Assembly (NCBI RefSeq): GCF_012911975.1
Contig: NZ_SMDQ01000019.1
Coordinates: 1 to 64,000, forward strand
Direction of reading: 5' to 3'
Origin: Nodosilinea sp. P-1105
GTDB taxonomy: Bacteria > Cyanobacteriota > Cyanobacteriia > Phormidesmidales > Phormidesmidaceae
DNA: 64,000 bases
Shown here: positions 34,802 through 44,724 of the stretch, piece by piece
How positions within the stretch are numbered: the first letter of the stretch is position 1
Layout of the letters: each line of letters begins with the position of its first letter
The notes under the pieces: generated by a model
The model's input: the letters and a program-made list of their open reading frames with translations, nothing else
The model's database searches: none
Told to the model about the DNA's origin: nothing
Position numbers and translations under genes: made by a program

Positions 34802-35392
34802 CAGATAAATCAGCGAAAACAGCACAATCCACACCACATCTACGAAGTGCCAGTAGATTTCTGCCATCTCTGGCCCCACATGGGTCACGTCATTGTAGTG
34901 GCCGGCCCGGCGCGATCGCCACAGCACCCCCAAAATCAGCACCAGCCCAATAAAGACGTGAGCTCCGTGGAACCCGGTCATCAGGTAAAAGCAGTTGCTA
35001 AACAGGTTGGTCTTGAGCCCGTAGCCCAGATTCATGTATTCATAAATCTGACCTGCCAGGAAGACCGCCCCCATGGCGGCTGTGATCCCGAACCATTTGC
35101 GCATCCCGGCCAGGTCGTTTTGCTTGATCGCCTTGGTGCCCAGGTTAATCACCCAGCTGCTGGATACCAGAATGATGGTGTTGATCCCCGGCAGGAGCAG
35201 CTCCACTTCAGTTTCTGCCGGGGGCCACTCGGCGATCGCACTGCGAAACACCAAAAACACCGCAAAGAAGCCGGCAAACATCAGGAACTCTGAGGCCAAA
35301 AACGTCAGTAGCCCCAGCACTCGCAGGTCCTGGTGTTCTTCATGGGCCACAGCCGGGGTGGCCGTTGGGTTAGAGTCAATTGCGCCTTGCAT
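34787..35392 (-). CDS. ctaE: Cytochrome c oxidase subunit III
   Basis: Subunit III of the aa3-type heme-copper oxidase, a membrane protein of 201 residues with five hydrophobic helices, the short bacterial form. Motifs: FLASEFLMFAGFFAVFLVFR with the helix Glu, YLMTGFHGAHVFIGL and IYWHFVDVVWIVLFSLIYLL. It is last in the ctaC-D-E operon, 75 bp after ctaD. Confidence 0.96.
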   Translation of the reverse strand: MQGAIDSNPTATPAVAHEEHQDLRVLGLLTFLASEFLMFAGFFAVFLVFRSAIAEWPPAETEVELLLPGINTIILVSSSWVINLGTKAIKQNDLAGMRKWFGITAAMGAVFLAGQIYEYMNLGYGLKTNLFSNCFYLMTGFHGAHVFIGLVLILGVLWRSRRAGHYNDVTHVGPEMAEIYWHFVDVVWIVLFSLIYLLTLL

Positions 35393-35467
35393 GGTGAGTC
35401 AGGGGGTAAGGGACAAAGAAGACCGTAGGGGCAGTCCGGTGTGTCTGCCCCCATGTTTCAACAATCA

Positions 35468-37132
35468 TCATTTAGGCACGATCGCCTCTTCAGCTGGTGC
35501 CTCCGCTGTGGGGTCAAAGCCGTAATCATAGGGGCCATGGGTCAACACCGGCAACACCTCCCAGTTTTCAATAATCGGCGGTGACGCGGTGGTCCATTCC
35601 AGGGTCATGGCATTCCAGGGATTACCACCCGCCTTAGGCCCCTTCATCCAGCTCCAAATGACATTGAAGTAGAACGGAATCACCGATACCGCCAGAATGT
35701 ACGCCCCTACGGTCACCAGTTGGTTGAGTCCTTGAAACTGAGGGTCATACATTGCTACCCGCCGCGGCATCCCCTGCATCCCGAGGGAGTGCATGGGAGT
35801 AAAGGTGAGAATGGTGCCAATGAAAGTGAGTACAAAGTGAACTTTGCCCAGGGGCTCGTTCAGCATCCGGCCCGTGATTTTCGGGAACCAGTGGTACACC
35901 CCGGCATAGATACCGAACACAGAGCCGCCAAACAACACGTAGTGGAAGTGGCCCACCACGTAGTAGGTGTCATGCACGTGAATGTCGAAGGGAGCCGCCC
36001 CCAGGGTAACGCCACTGAGGCCACCGAACACAAACATCAACAGCAACCCGACGGCAAACAGCATAGCGGTGGTGTAGCGAATTTTGCCCCCCCATAGGGT
36101 GGCCGTCCAGCTAAAGATTTTGATGCCCGTGGGCACCGCTACAATCAGCGTCGAAATGGTAAAGAAAATTCGCATCCAGGGGGGGGTGCCACTGGTAAAC
36201 ATGTGGTGCACCCACACAAACAGCCCCACCAGGCAGATAGTTAACGACGAGTAGGCGATCGCCTTATAACCAAAAATTGGCTTGCGGGCGTGCACCGGAA
36301 TCACCTCCGACATAATGCCAAAGATGGGCAAAATCATCAGATACACTGCCGGGTGAGAGTAGAACCAGAACAGGTGCTGATACACCACCACATTACCCCC
36401 GGCATCCGGCTTAAAGAAGGAGGTACCGAAGTTGATGTCAAACAAGAGCAGAATCAACCCCGCCGCCAGCACTGGCGTAGAAAACAAGGCCAGCAGTGAA
36501 GTGGCCACCATGGCCCAGCAAAACAGGGGAATCTGATCCCAGGCCATGCTGGGTACCCGCATTTTCCAGATCGTCACCAAAAAGTTGACCGACCCCAAAA
36601 TCGACGATGTCCCCACCATTACAATCGCCAGAATCCACATGGTTTGGGCCGCGTTGGCAGTAATTTCGCTCAGGGGTGGATAGGAGGTCCAGCCCGCCTG
36701 GGCACCGCCAAAGTAAAAGCTGCCCAGCAGCAAGGCCCCCGCTGGCGGGTTCAGCCAAAAGGCCAGGGCGTTGAGCTTGGGGAAGGCCATATCCCGGGCC
36801 CCAATCATCAGCGGAATCAGGTAGTTGCCAAAGCCACCAATCGCCGCTGGCACAATCCACAGGAAGATCATGATCGTGCCGTGGTTGGTCAAAAAAGCAT
36901 TGTAGAGATCAGGGCTAAGAAAGTCAGAATCTGGGGTGGCCAACTCGGTGCGCATCAGCACCGCCATAAAGCCCCCAACCAGGTAGAACAAAAATGAGGT
37001 CACCAGGTATTGAATGCCAATCACCTTGTGATCCACATTAAAGGTGAAATAGTCGTACCACTTCCACTTTTCGGGGTGGCCATGGCCGGCTGGGGCCTCA
37101 GGGCGATTCACTTGCAGGTCTGCTTGAGCCAT
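35468..37132 (-). CDS. ctaD: Cytochrome c oxidase subunit I (aa3-type)
   Basis: The catalytic subunit that reduces O2 to water and pumps protons, in thylakoid and/or plasma membrane. The 554-residue product has 12 helices, the heme a/a3 and CuB ligands in HPAVYLMILPIFG (the cross-linked His-Tyr), VWVHHMFTSG (CuB His-His) and HDTYYVVGHFHYV, and the low-spin His in FLTNHGTIMIF. HPAVY rather than a quinol-oxidase pattern and the adjacent CuA subunit support a cytochrome c/plastocyanin oxidase. Confidence 0.98.
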   Translation of the reverse strand: MAQADLQVNRPEAPAGHGHPEKWKWYDYFTFNVDHKVIGIQYLVTSFLFYLVGGFMAVLMRTELATPDSDFLSPDLYNAFLTNHGTIMIFLWIVPAAIGGFGNYLIPLMIGARDMAFPKLNALAFWLNPPAGALLLGSFYFGGAQAGWTSYPPLSEITANAAQTMWILAIVMVGTSSILGSVNFLVTIWKMRVPSMAWDQIPLFCWAMVATSLLALFSTPVLAAGLILLLFDINFGTSFFKPDAGGNVVVYQHLFWFYSHPAVYLMILPIFGIMSEVIPVHARKPIFGYKAIAYSSLTICLVGLFVWVHHMFTSGTPPWMRIFFTISTLIVAVPTGIKIFSWTATLWGGKIRYTTAMLFAVGLLLMFVFGGLSGVTLGAAPFDIHVHDTYYVVGHFHYVLFGGSVFGIYAGVYHWFPKITGRMLNEPLGKVHFVLTFIGTILTFTPMHSLGMQGMPRRVAMYDPQFQGLNQLVTVGAYILAVSVIPFYFNVIWSWMKGPKAGGNPWNAMTLEWTTASPPIIENWEVLPVLTHGPYDYGFDPTAEAPAEEAIVPK

Positions 37133-37191
37133 AAAGAAGCAATTAAAACATCAACGATCAAAGTGAGCAGGTCAGTCAATCTAGACCAGGC

Positions 37192-38187
37192 CTAAGGCTT
37201 GACTGGGTCAGCCAATTGAGCCAACTGCGTCGGATCCACTGGCATCGCTTGAGTGGCGGTGGCCAGGTACTCGGCATCGGTGCGGGATGTGGCCACAGCG
37301 GCATCGCCAGAGGGTGCCTGGGCCACCCGACTGGCCACCCAGTCGGCATAGTCTTCCACAGAATGGACAATCACCTGGGTGCGCATGGCCCCGTGGTAGG
37401 CACCGCATAGCTCAGCGCAGACTACTGGATAGGTCCCTTCCCGGGTGGCGACAAATCTGAGCTCAGCGGTTTGTCCTGGCAGGGCGTCTTGCTTCAGCCG
37501 AAACTGGGGTACCCAAAAGGAATGAATCACATCCTGGGCTTCGATCATCAGTTGCACATCCTGCCCCACTGGCACATGCAGTTCCCCATCGGTAATGCCC
37601 GTATCGGGATAGCGGAAAATCCAGGCGTACTGCATACCCGTCACATTAACCGTTACATCTGGCGCACGAACCTCCTTCAACGAGGAAGCCCCAAACCCAT
37701 ACACCTGGACGTTGGTATAAACGCTGTCTTCTGCTTCGCTTTGGGCCAGCAGGGGAGATCCCACATCAATGACGTTTTTCTGGGGCGCTTGGGCCACCAT
37801 CGTGCCGTGACCATGGTGGCCACCTGGGGTAAAACCGCCCATCTCCTGAAATACCGATACGCTGTAAATCCCTAGACCGACCACAATCACGGCAGGAATA
37901 GCGGTCCAGAAGGCTTCTAGGGGTAGATTACCCTCCACAGGTAGGCCATCAGTGTCGTCCCCCTTGGGGCGGCGAAATCGAATGAAAAAGTAAATGATCG
38001 TTCCCTGCACCACGATGAATAGTGCCGTGCCAATGGTCATCATGACGTTAAATAGGTCGTCGACCAGAGGGGCCTGTTCCGAGGCTTGCAGCGGTAGCAG
38101 GTGGTTGTTTTGCCCGTACCACAGGCTCACAAGGGTGACCACAACACCGATCACCAGGGTTAATAAAGGGGCGGGAATTTGGCTCAT
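37192..38187 (-). CDS. ctaC: Cytochrome c oxidase subunit II
   Basis: The electron-entry subunit, with the binuclear CuA centre outside the membrane. The 331-residue product has two N-terminal transmembrane helices (PLLTLVIGVVVTLVSLWYG and a second at about 45-75) and a cupredoxin domain with the complete CuA motif C-x-E-x-C-x3-H-x2-M in CAELCGAYHGAM, plus VIHSFWVPQF. ATG 38187 has GGGAG 7 bases upstream; a TTG at 38223 is less likely. First gene of ctaC-D-E. The ctaA/ctaB heme A genes are not adjacent. Confidence 0.96.
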   Translation of the reverse strand: MSQIPAPLLTLVIGVVVTLVSLWYGQNNHLLPLQASEQAPLVDDLFNVMMTIGTALFIVVQGTIIYFFIRFRRPKGDDTDGLPVEGNLPLEAFWTAIPAVIVVGLGIYSVSVFQEMGGFTPGGHHGHGTMVAQAPQKNVIDVGSPLLAQSEAEDSVYTNVQVYGFGASSLKEVRAPDVTVNVTGMQYAWIFRYPDTGITDGELHVPVGQDVQLMIEAQDVIHSFWVPQFRLKQDALPGQTAELRFVATREGTYPVVCAELCGAYHGAMRTQVIVHSVEDYADWVASRVAQAPSGDAAVATSRTDAEYLATATQAMPVDPTQLAQLADPVKP

Positions 38188-38623
38188 GGCTAGGCTCCCA
38201 TACAGAAGCAAAGAAGTATTCAATATCAGTCGCGAAAGTCCCCATAGTCTGGAGCGGCCACCGTGGCATTATCCTGTGGCAAAACGGTGAGCAGACCCAG
38301 AGGGGGTTATCTTGCGGAGGCCAAAAAATCATCAGCCATGCTTCTCGCATCCTAAAGCCGATAATTAGGGGGATCGCAGAAACTTTGGATTTGCTTCAAC
38401 TCTGCCATCTTTGACCATGAAAATCACGAAGTTTTGTAACTACTGGTCTGTCAATTCTAAAGTTGTCGGTTGGAGCGGCGGGCGTTGGGGCGATCGCGCC
38501 TGCACGTCAGGGTATGGCCTGTCCCTTGCAAATGTTTTGTTTTCGTAACCAAGCCCCGCGTAAGGACTGACAATGGGCAAGCTATGGGCGGTGGCACAGG
38601 TAGTTGTTAAGGGATGTAGCACC
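38188..38623. other. Divergent promoter region ahead of the cta operon
   Basis: About 435 bp that must hold the ctaC promoter and that of the small gene at 38624. No element was recognised. An ATG at 38573, in frame with the small gene and with AAGGA in front, is noted there as an alternative start. Confidence 0.5.
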
Positions 38624-38899
38624 ATGGACTTTCCATCGGCTTCGGGCCAAGACGATATCCGCAAAGAGGCGCTGGTAGCATTGACGGCAAAATTGGTCCA
38701 GCAGGGGCACCCGGTCAACTATGCTCAGCATATGGCCACTGCCTCAATTTTTCAGGCCGATCTCGAGCTGCGCAATGCTCAATTTAGCCGCCTGCTGGCC
38801 TGGCTGAAGGAGTACCATGGCGAGCTATACCCTGAGGCGGTAGAGATCGTAGAGTCTGTACGCCAAGAATTCGAGCGGCGCATCACTGGCCAGTTTTAG
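38624..38899 (+). CDS. Small cyanobacterial hypothetical protein
   Basis: A 91-residue, helical, charged protein (IRKEALVALTAKLVQQGHP, AQFSRLLAWLKEYHGELYP) of unknown function and no transmembrane helix. AAGGGA precedes the ATG at 38624 by 9 bases. An upstream ATG at 38573 is also well placed and would give 108 residues. Confidence 0.7.
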   Translation: MDFPSASGQDDIRKEALVALTAKLVQQGHPVNYAQHMATASIFQADLELRNAQFSRLLAWLKEYHGELYPEAVEIVESVRQEFERRITGQF

Positions 38900-38928
38900 G
38901 GCCACAGTGCCAGGCTGAGTATGGCTAA

Positions 38929-39143
38929 AAACCCGGTTTCTTCGTCACTGCTCTAACGAGATAAGGGATCTGCGGGTTATACGGTGTACCCAATGGCCAG
39001 GTTTCGCCCTCGCTCAACCTTCGGTGACCGAGGGCTGAGCGAAGTCGTTCATGTCATGGCTCCCCTGGGGAGCAAGCCCGATCAGCGAGTACGTTATTTT
39101 TCTGCGAGTCCCTAACCTGCTGTCTGACCAAGAAACCGGGTTT
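38929..39143. repeat. MITE-like element with 14-bp terminal inverted repeats
   Basis: AAACCCGGTTTCTT (38929-38942) and its exact inverse AAGAAACCGGGTTT (39130-39143) bound 215 bp without an ORF. Inside is a further palindromic region (CCCTCGCTCA...GACCGAGGGCTGAGCGAAGTC, about 39006-39045). Size and ends fit a non-autonomous element; target-site duplication was not established. Confidence 0.55.
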
Positions 39144-39168
39144 GTGTAGCGGTGTTCTAGACTCAGAC

Positions 39169-39197
39169 AAAAAAGGACGCCAATATCTGACGTCCTT
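39169..39197 (-). terminator. Rho-independent terminator of the sigma factor gene
   Basis: On the minus strand AAGGACG and CGTCCTT pair around an 11-nt loop, followed by six T (39174 down to 39169). It lies 25 bp past the sigma factor stop codon. Confidence 0.85.
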
Positions 39198-39221
39198 GTC
39201 TAGGGGTTATGAGCTGTTAAA

Positions 39222-40205
39222 CTAGCTGGCAATGTAGCCGTGCATGGCCGATTTACGGCGACGCAGGTGTTTTAGAGCTTGTTGTTCAAGCTGACGCACT
39301 CGCTCACGGCTGATGTTCATCCGGTTGCCCACCTTGGCCAGGGATAGCTCATTGCCATCATCGAGGCCATAGCGCAGGGTAATCACTTCCTTTTGCTGAG
39401 GTGTGAGCTCTGACAGCAAGTTACGAATATCCTGCTTCAGCGATTCTTGAGCCGTAAAGGTTTCTGGGGAAATCCCATCATCCTCTAGCAGTTCTTGCAA
39501 CTCCGTATCTTGATTGTCACCGATGCGCACATCCAGGGAAATGGGCTGGCGGGCTAGCACTAAGAACTCACGAATTTGCTTGGGTTCTAGCTCTAGCTCT
39601 TCGCCAATTTCCACCGCATTGGGGCTGCGACCGAGCTTTTGAGACAGCTCTCGCTGGACCCGCTTGATCTTGTTCAGCTTTTCGGTGATGTGGATGGGCA
39701 GGCGAATGGTACGGGCTTGCTGGGCGATCGCTCGAGTAATGGCCTGGCGAATCCACCAGTAGGCATAGGTCGAGAACTTGTACCCCTTGGTGGGGTCAAA
39801 TTTTTCCACCCCGCGCTCTAGGCCCAGGGTACCTTCCTGAATTAAATCCAGGAACTCTAGGTTACGCTTTTGGTATTTTTTCGCGATCGCCACCACCAGG
39901 CGCAAATTCGCCTCAATCATCTTGCGCTTGGCCCGCTCCCCTTGGCGTAGGGTGTGATGCAGCTTCTCTTCTGAGAGGTCTGCGGCTTCCGCCCACTCGC
40001 GATCAGAAGGCTCACGCTCTAGGCGCTCCTGAAGCTGCTCATTTAGCTCCAGCAGGGCCATATAGGCCTGCACCTGCTTACCAAAAATAATCTCTTCCTC
40101 ATGGGTTAGTAGAGGCACCCGCCCAATCTCATGGAGATAAGTTCGCACAGCGTCGGCACTGTAGAGGGGCTTACTTTTCAACGTCCGGGTTTTGGTTTTT
40201 GGCAT
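39222..40205 (-). CDS. RpoD/SigA-family RNA polymerase sigma factor (group 2)
   Basis: A sigma-70 of 327 residues. It has region 1.2 ([21 protein letters not shown]), region 2 with [39 protein letters not shown] and [17 protein letters not shown], region 3 and region 4 with the helix-turn-helix [20 protein letters not shown]. It lacks the long N-terminal extension of the primary sigma, so it is a non-essential group 2 factor such as the SigB-SigE set; which one cannot be told from the sequence alone. Length is nearest to SigD or SigB. Confidence 0.93.
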   Translation of the reverse strand: MPKTKTRTLKSKPLYSADAVRTYLHEIGRVPLLTHEEEIIFGKQVQAYMALLELNEQLQERLEREPSDREWAEAADLSEEKLHHTLRQGERAKRKMIEANLRLVVAIAKKYQKRNLEFLDLIQEGTLGLERGVEKFDPTKGYKFSTYAYWWIRQAITRAIAQQARTIRLPIHITEKLNKIKRVQRELSQKLGRSPNAVEIGEELELEPKQIREFLVLARQPISLDVRIGDNQDTELQELLEDDGISPETFTAQESLKQDIRNLLSELTPQQKEVITLRYGLDDGNELSLAKVGNRMNISRERVRQLEQQALKHLRRRKSAMHGYIAS

Positions 40206-41401
40206 AAATTGACCTCGCCTCCACTAACTAATAATCACGCCCAATATTTAGAGATAAATCCTGCTGACCGGAAACAACCCTAGATCCTGTCTAGCGATTG
40301 CTCCCATGGCCGATTTCTGAAATCTTGCTTTTCCTCTAGCTCAACCCTGTCAACCCTTGCATTGAGCCTGTCCAACATCACCACAACCTTTGCTTACTCA
40401 AAAAACGATTCAACGACCGGGGCATCGCCATCTCCCTAACCTCAGCGGCAGCCCCCAGCCCTCAACTCGCCTAACGCATTTAACGCTTCTGTAGAACTTG
40501 CCCGAGGCCTTCATCCTCCAGCCCCCAGCATGCAACCCTTAACAATCAGCCCCTCAACACTCAGTCAATGAAGTGATTTTATGAATTCATAACTCTAGAG
40601 TATAACAACTTGTGGGTTGCGTAAAGTGCCTGTATGACAGTTGATATGCCAGTGATATCGCCTCAACTCCCAACCCTTGACTTGCAAACCACTTGACCCT
40701 GAAAACACACTTTTGTTTCCTACGATTGAGGATCGACTAAAAGCCGAAACCGGTCTGCATCAAAGACTGCAATTCAAATATGAAATATCCCCCTTTTCAT
40801 TGACTCTAGTATGCCCTGCTTGTACATCTCCCTTATTAGGGCTTCCCCCCCTGGAAAACCGTACCGGTCAACCTCGATCACGGCCCCTAAAAGCCTTGCA
40901 AATAGTGACCTCACCAAGATTGATGTCAGGACTTATGCCAAGTAGGTGACTCAGCTTAACAAGCTACTGTGACATCCCTATGGCAGTGACGTAACAACCA
41001 TGTGACGCTAAGTATCTACCATCACACTGGCATACCTAGAAGCCGCCAATAAGTGTTGCCAACTCAGTAATTTATCATCGACCTAAAAGCCAGGTTTTGG
41101 ATGAGACAAGCCTGAGAAAATTAACGGTTTGTCCCCCCCCTGGCTATAGCTTGGGGGATCTATGGTCACAGACCTTAACGCGAAAACTCGAAACATTTCG
41201 GCTTCCCCTGGTTCAGCCAGAACCGGCATCAACCGCTAGCTCACCCTGAGGGCTCAGTTTTTTTAGGATCCAAAATGCTTAAAAAAGAGTTTTTTGTGCC
41301 TAGGACCTAGAATTTCCGACAAAAACCGCTAAACTCATTGAGATTAATGTCTTCACTCATAAGTATAAGCACCTATGAAACATGGGGTTGATCGGCAACT
41401 G
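40206..41401. other. Long divergent intergenic region (about 1.2 kb)
   Basis: Between the sigma factor gene and murI, AT-leaning and without repeats of the families described. The only sizeable frame (40677-40949) has no ribosome binding site, no domain and atypical composition. A long sigma-factor 5' region or a small RNA are possible. Confidence 0.5.
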
Positions 41402-42241
41402 ATGTCCAATAGCCCAGCTCGTATTGGCATCTTTGATAGTGGTGTAGGGGGGTTAACGGTCTTGCAGGAGATTTATCGGCAACTCCCCCATGAGTCAATC
41501 CTGTATTTTGGTGATACAGCTCGCTTGCCCTACGGGTCTCGCTCTGCAGAGGAGATTCTTTACTTTGTCCGCCAGATTTTGACCTGGATGGAGTTAAAGG
41601 GGGTGAAGATGGTGATGATGGCCTGCAATACCAGTTCAGCCCTGGCCCTAGACATCGTGCAGCAAGAATTTGACTTCCCAATTTTAGGGCTAATCCGCCC
41701 AGGGGCTCAGGCCGCATCGCAGGTGGGTCGCCGCATTGGCGTCATTGCGACCCAGGCGACTGTTTCCAGTCAGGCTTATCCCGACGCTATTCAGGAACTC
41801 GATGGCAACTGCCAGGTTTGGCAAGTGGCCTGTCCTAAGTTTGTGCCCATTGTAGAGAGAAATCAAATTCAGCATCCCCAGACTAGCCGGGTTGCAGAAG
41901 ACTATCTTCAAACCTTAGTCACGGCCAATATTGATACGCTGATTTATGGCTGCACCCACTATCCCCATCTGGCACCTGTGTTGCAGACCCTCTTACCCAG
42001 CACCATGCAGTTCATCAACCCGGCCAACTACATGGTCGCCGCCGCCGCCAAAGAACTCGATGCTCTGGGGCTAAGCAGCAATTCCCCAGCCTGGCCAACC
42101 GAGTTTTATGTCAGTGGACGACCGAGGGAATTTAATCGTCTGGCTTTTCAGTGGCTGGGCTATCGACCGGCAACGCACCAAGTCCGCCTGCCGGACTTAG
42201 CACCCCAAACCATCATGCCCAGAGAACAGATGATTCAGTAA
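41402..42241 (+). CDS. murI: Glutamate racemase
   Basis: Makes D-glutamate for peptidoglycan. The 279-residue protein (from ATG 41402) has the family motifs FDSGVGGLTV (11-20), DTARLPYG, MMACNTSSALALD (first catalytic Cys, C75) and YGCTHYPHL (second, C184). An upstream ATG at 41375 would add 9 residues. It is followed at a distance by sds, an arrangement seen in many cyanobacteria. Confidence 0.95.
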   Translation: MSNSPARIGIFDSGVGGLTVLQEIYRQLPHESILYFGDTARLPYGSRSAEEILYFVRQILTWMELKGVKMVMMACNTSSALALDIVQQEFDFPILGLIRPGAQAASQVGRRIGVIATQATVSSQAYPDAIQELDGNCQVWQVACPKFVPIVERNQIQHPQTSRVAEDYLQTLVTANIDTLIYGCTHYPHLAPVLQTLLPSTMQFINPANYMVAAAAKELDALGLSSNSPAWPTEFYVSGRPREFNRLAFQWLGYRPATHQVRLPDLAPQTIMPREQMIQ

Positions 42242-42293
42242 GCCCAGCTTAGGGCCATGGGCATCGAGTGACTGGGTGGCTAGTAGCTGTTCC

Positions 42294-42413
42294 CTAGCTT
42301 TGCGAACGGCGGGAACGATCTGAACGCCGGGCTATCACTAGGGCGCCATAGACGATTACCAGGTAGGCGATCGCGAGAGCTGGAATAACAATTAGCGATA
42401 GATTCATGGTCAT
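42294..42413 (-). CDS. 39-residue single-TM microprotein
   Basis: ORF of 39 codons encoding MTMNLSLIVIPALAIAYLVI and a basic tail (ARRSDRSRRSQS). One helix plus a positively charged end fits a small membrane protein with a cytoplasmic C-terminus. No clear ribosome binding site; family not recognised. Could be spurious. Confidence 0.4.
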   Translation of the reverse strand: MTMNLSLIVIPALAIAYLVIVYGALVIARRSDRSRRSQS

Positions 42414-43161
42414 GGTGTGAGCGCTGGGGAGTTGAGGGAGGTGTGACGGATCAGGATGCTGGCATACCCACAGCTGCAACAATAAGCTGATACAAAAACC
42501 GACCCTAAACAGCGTTGCAGCTATCTAGAGCTAGTCTGCATCCAGGCCAGGAAACACCTGACAAGCACCAATGCAGAGCATGCCTTTAAGGAGCTAAGGG
42601 ATAGAACGAAGCAGCAGCAGGGCAACAACTTCAAAACAGCTGTGCAGCCACGAAGTCATAACCGTTGCCTTGCGCTTTCCAAGGATGGCTAATAAAAATA
42701 TATTTTTTACTGCCAAACCTGAGAAGGTCGTCAACTGCTTGACGGACTTTCTTTAGCAAATTCTTATTTATAATCCTATCATGGAAACCATAAGCCTTGC
42801 AGGTTCCAGAGGCCTAAACCTCCAGATTGTCTCCCCCTGTTGAGTCGATCCCCATTCCACAGCAACTGTGCTGAGGGGAATCATAAATCTCCAAAAACCG
42901 GATTAAAGCCGAAATATCGCCATATTTTTTGATATTTCAGCAAAAAAGGATTTTTCGCCAATGGTTAGGAAGTGATGACACAACTGCGGATTTTGTCCCT
43001 AACCCTAGGGCAAAATCTCATGTCAAATCGCCAAGGGGCTTAATATACAAGGCTTTCAAGCATAAAGTCTGAAGAATAACTATCCCTCACCCTAGGCTTG
43101 CCTTAGAATGACGATAGAATATGTAAAAATTCGTAACTTACTTCGCCCTGATCGGGAGTCC
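42414..43161. other. Intergenic region, no gene seen
   Basis: Contains a short AT palindrome (AAAAATATATTTTTT at about 42692-42706), probably fortuitous, and the sds promoter region. No ORF or known repeat. Confidence 0.5.
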
Positions 43162-44133
43162 ATGGCTTCAGTAACTTCTCTTTTTGCACCGGTTGAGTCT
43201 GATCTTGACCTACTAGCCCAGAATCTCAAGGGATTGGTTGGGGCCCGACATCCCATCCTGTTCGCAGCAGCCGAGCATTTGTTTGGCGCCGGAGGCAAAC
43301 GTATTCGACCCGCGATCGTACTGCTGCTGTCTAGGGCCGCCGTACCCGGCCAGGATATTACCCCAAAGCATCGCCGCTTGGCCGAAATCACAGAGATGAT
43401 CCATACGGCCAGCCTAGTGCATGACGATGTGGTGGACGAGTCTAGCCTGCGCCGGGGTGTGCCGACGGTGCACAGCAGCTTTGGCAATCGCATCGCCGTA
43501 CTGGCAGGGGATTTTTTGTTTGCCCAATCATCCTGGTACTTGGCTAATTTAGATAATCTGCGAGTGGTTAAGCTACTATCCCAAGTGATTATGGATCTGG
43601 CTGAAGGTGAAATTCAGCAGGGGTTGAACCGGTTTGACTCGAGTCTTTCCATTGAGGCTTATTTGGAGAAGAGCTACTTTAAGACCGCTTCGCTGATTGC
43701 CAATAGTTCTAAGTCTGTTGGCGTACTCAGCCAACTCCCAGAGGCGATGATTGACCAGCTCTATGACTATGGTCGCCATCTTGGCTTAGCCTTTCAAATT
43801 GTTGATGACATTTTAGATTTCACTGGCTCTGAGGACGTGTTGGGTAAGCCCGCAGGCTCGGATCTCAAGAGTGGCAATCTCACAGCCCCTGTCCTCTACG
43901 CCCTGAAAGAGCATCCTGGGCTGAGCACCCTAATTGAACGTGAATTTGCCGAGGTGGACGACTTTCAACAGGCGTTAGAGTTGGTCTACCAGAGTAGCGG
44001 GCTGCAACGATCGCGGGAATTAGCAGCCGACCATGCCCGTCAAGCTGCGGACTGCCTCCAACACTTACCCCCTTCGGCGGCCCGTCAAGCCCTGTATGAC
44101 ATGGCTGACTATGTGCTCAGGCGAATTTCCTAG
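43162..44133 (+). CDS. sds: Solanesyl diphosphate synthase
   Basis: A trans-prenyltransferase that makes the C45 side chain of plastoquinone. The 323-residue protein has the first Asp-rich motif DDVVDES (88-94), the second DDILD (215-219), GGKRIRP (45-50) and the GDFLFAQ motif. The length and neighbourhood (after murI) match cyanobacterial Sds. An upstream in-frame ATG at 43108 would add 18 residues and is less likely. Chain length is inferred, since all long-chain synthases share these motifs. Confidence 0.92.
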   Translation: MASVTSLFAPVESDLDLLAQNLKGLVGARHPILFAAAEHLFGAGGKRIRPAIVLLLSRAAVPGQDITPKHRRLAEITEMIHTASLVHDDVVDESSLRRGVPTVHSSFGNRIAVLAGDFLFAQSSWYLANLDNLRVVKLLSQVIMDLAEGEIQQGLNRFDSSLSIEAYLEKSYFKTASLIANSSKSVGVLSQLPEAMIDQLYDYGRHLGLAFQIVDDILDFTGSEDVLGKPAGSDLKSGNLTAPVLYALKEHPGLSTLIEREFAEVDDFQQALELVYQSSGLQRSRELAADHARQAADCLQHLPPSAARQALYDMADYVLRRIS

Positions 44134-44144
44134 CGATCGCTATC

Positions 44145-44615
44145 ATGGGTCAAGAAATTGAGCGTAAGTTTTTAGTGGTCAGCGATCGCTGGCGTCAGGG
44201 AGCCACAGGGGTCTTGATGCGGCAGGGCTATATACCCACAGCAGATGCCCGCACGGTGAGGGTACGTCAGGTGGGCGATCGTGCCTACCTCACCCTGAAA
44301 GGCCCAGCCGTTGGTCTGGTACGCGCCGAGTTCGAATATCCGATTCCGGTAGAGGATGCCCAAATCATTCTAGAAACCCTCTGTCAGCCTCCGTTGATTC
44401 AAAAGTATCGCTACCGCATTCCCTTAGAGAACGTGGTGTGGGAAGTGGATGAATTCCTAGGGGACAATCAGGGCCTGATTCTGGCTGAAGTCGAGCTCCA
44501 GACCCCCGATCAGCCTGTCCCCCGGCCCAGCTGGATTGGCCAAGAGGTCTCTGGGGATCCCCGCTACTTTAATTCCAACTTAGCTCGCCATCCCTTTAGT
44601 CACTGGTCCGCTTGA
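44145..44615 (+). CDS. CYTH domain protein (triphosphate tunnel metalloenzyme)
   Basis: A 156-residue protein that starts with MGQEIERKFLV, containing the metal-binding ExExK motif of the CYTH superfamily. Further motifs are RVRQVGDRAYLTLKGP and VWEVDEFLGDNQGLILAEVEL. Small bacterial CYTH proteins hydrolyse inorganic triphosphate or organic substrates; here the substrate is unknown. It begins 11 bp after sds. Confidence 0.93.
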   Translation: MGQEIERKFLVVSDRWRQGATGVLMRQGYIPTADARTVRVRQVGDRAYLTLKGPAVGLVRAEFEYPIPVEDAQIILETLCQPPLIQKYRYRIPLENVVWEVDEFLGDNQGLILAEVELQTPDQPVPRPSWIGQEVSGDPRYFNSNLARHPFSHWSA

Positions 44616-44649
44616 GGGGCGATCGCCCCCACCCGCTAGATTAGTAGGC

Positions 44650-44722
44650 TGCGGCATACGTTGGCCCACCATTCCTGACACCCGACACCCTCAGCAACGG
44701 TGGTCATCTTTCTACCAAGCAG
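44650..44722. repeat. Dispersed repeat A, copy 4
   Basis: CCCACCATTCCTGACACCCG, CACCCTCAGCAACGGTGGTCAT and CTACCAAGCAGTGCTA, in the same order as in the copies near 11.0 and 57.9 kb. It lies between convergent CYTH and cruG genes. Confidence 0.75.
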
Positions 44723-44724
44723 TG

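Noticed and set aside
40677..40949. 90-codon frame in the sigma factor-murI spacer
   Set aside because: No ribosome binding site, composition unlike neighbouring genes, no recognisable domain.
44616..44629. GGGGCGATCGCCCC as a terminator after the CYTH gene
   Set aside because: It is an extended HIP1 palindrome, which is extremely common in this genome, and it has no T-run.
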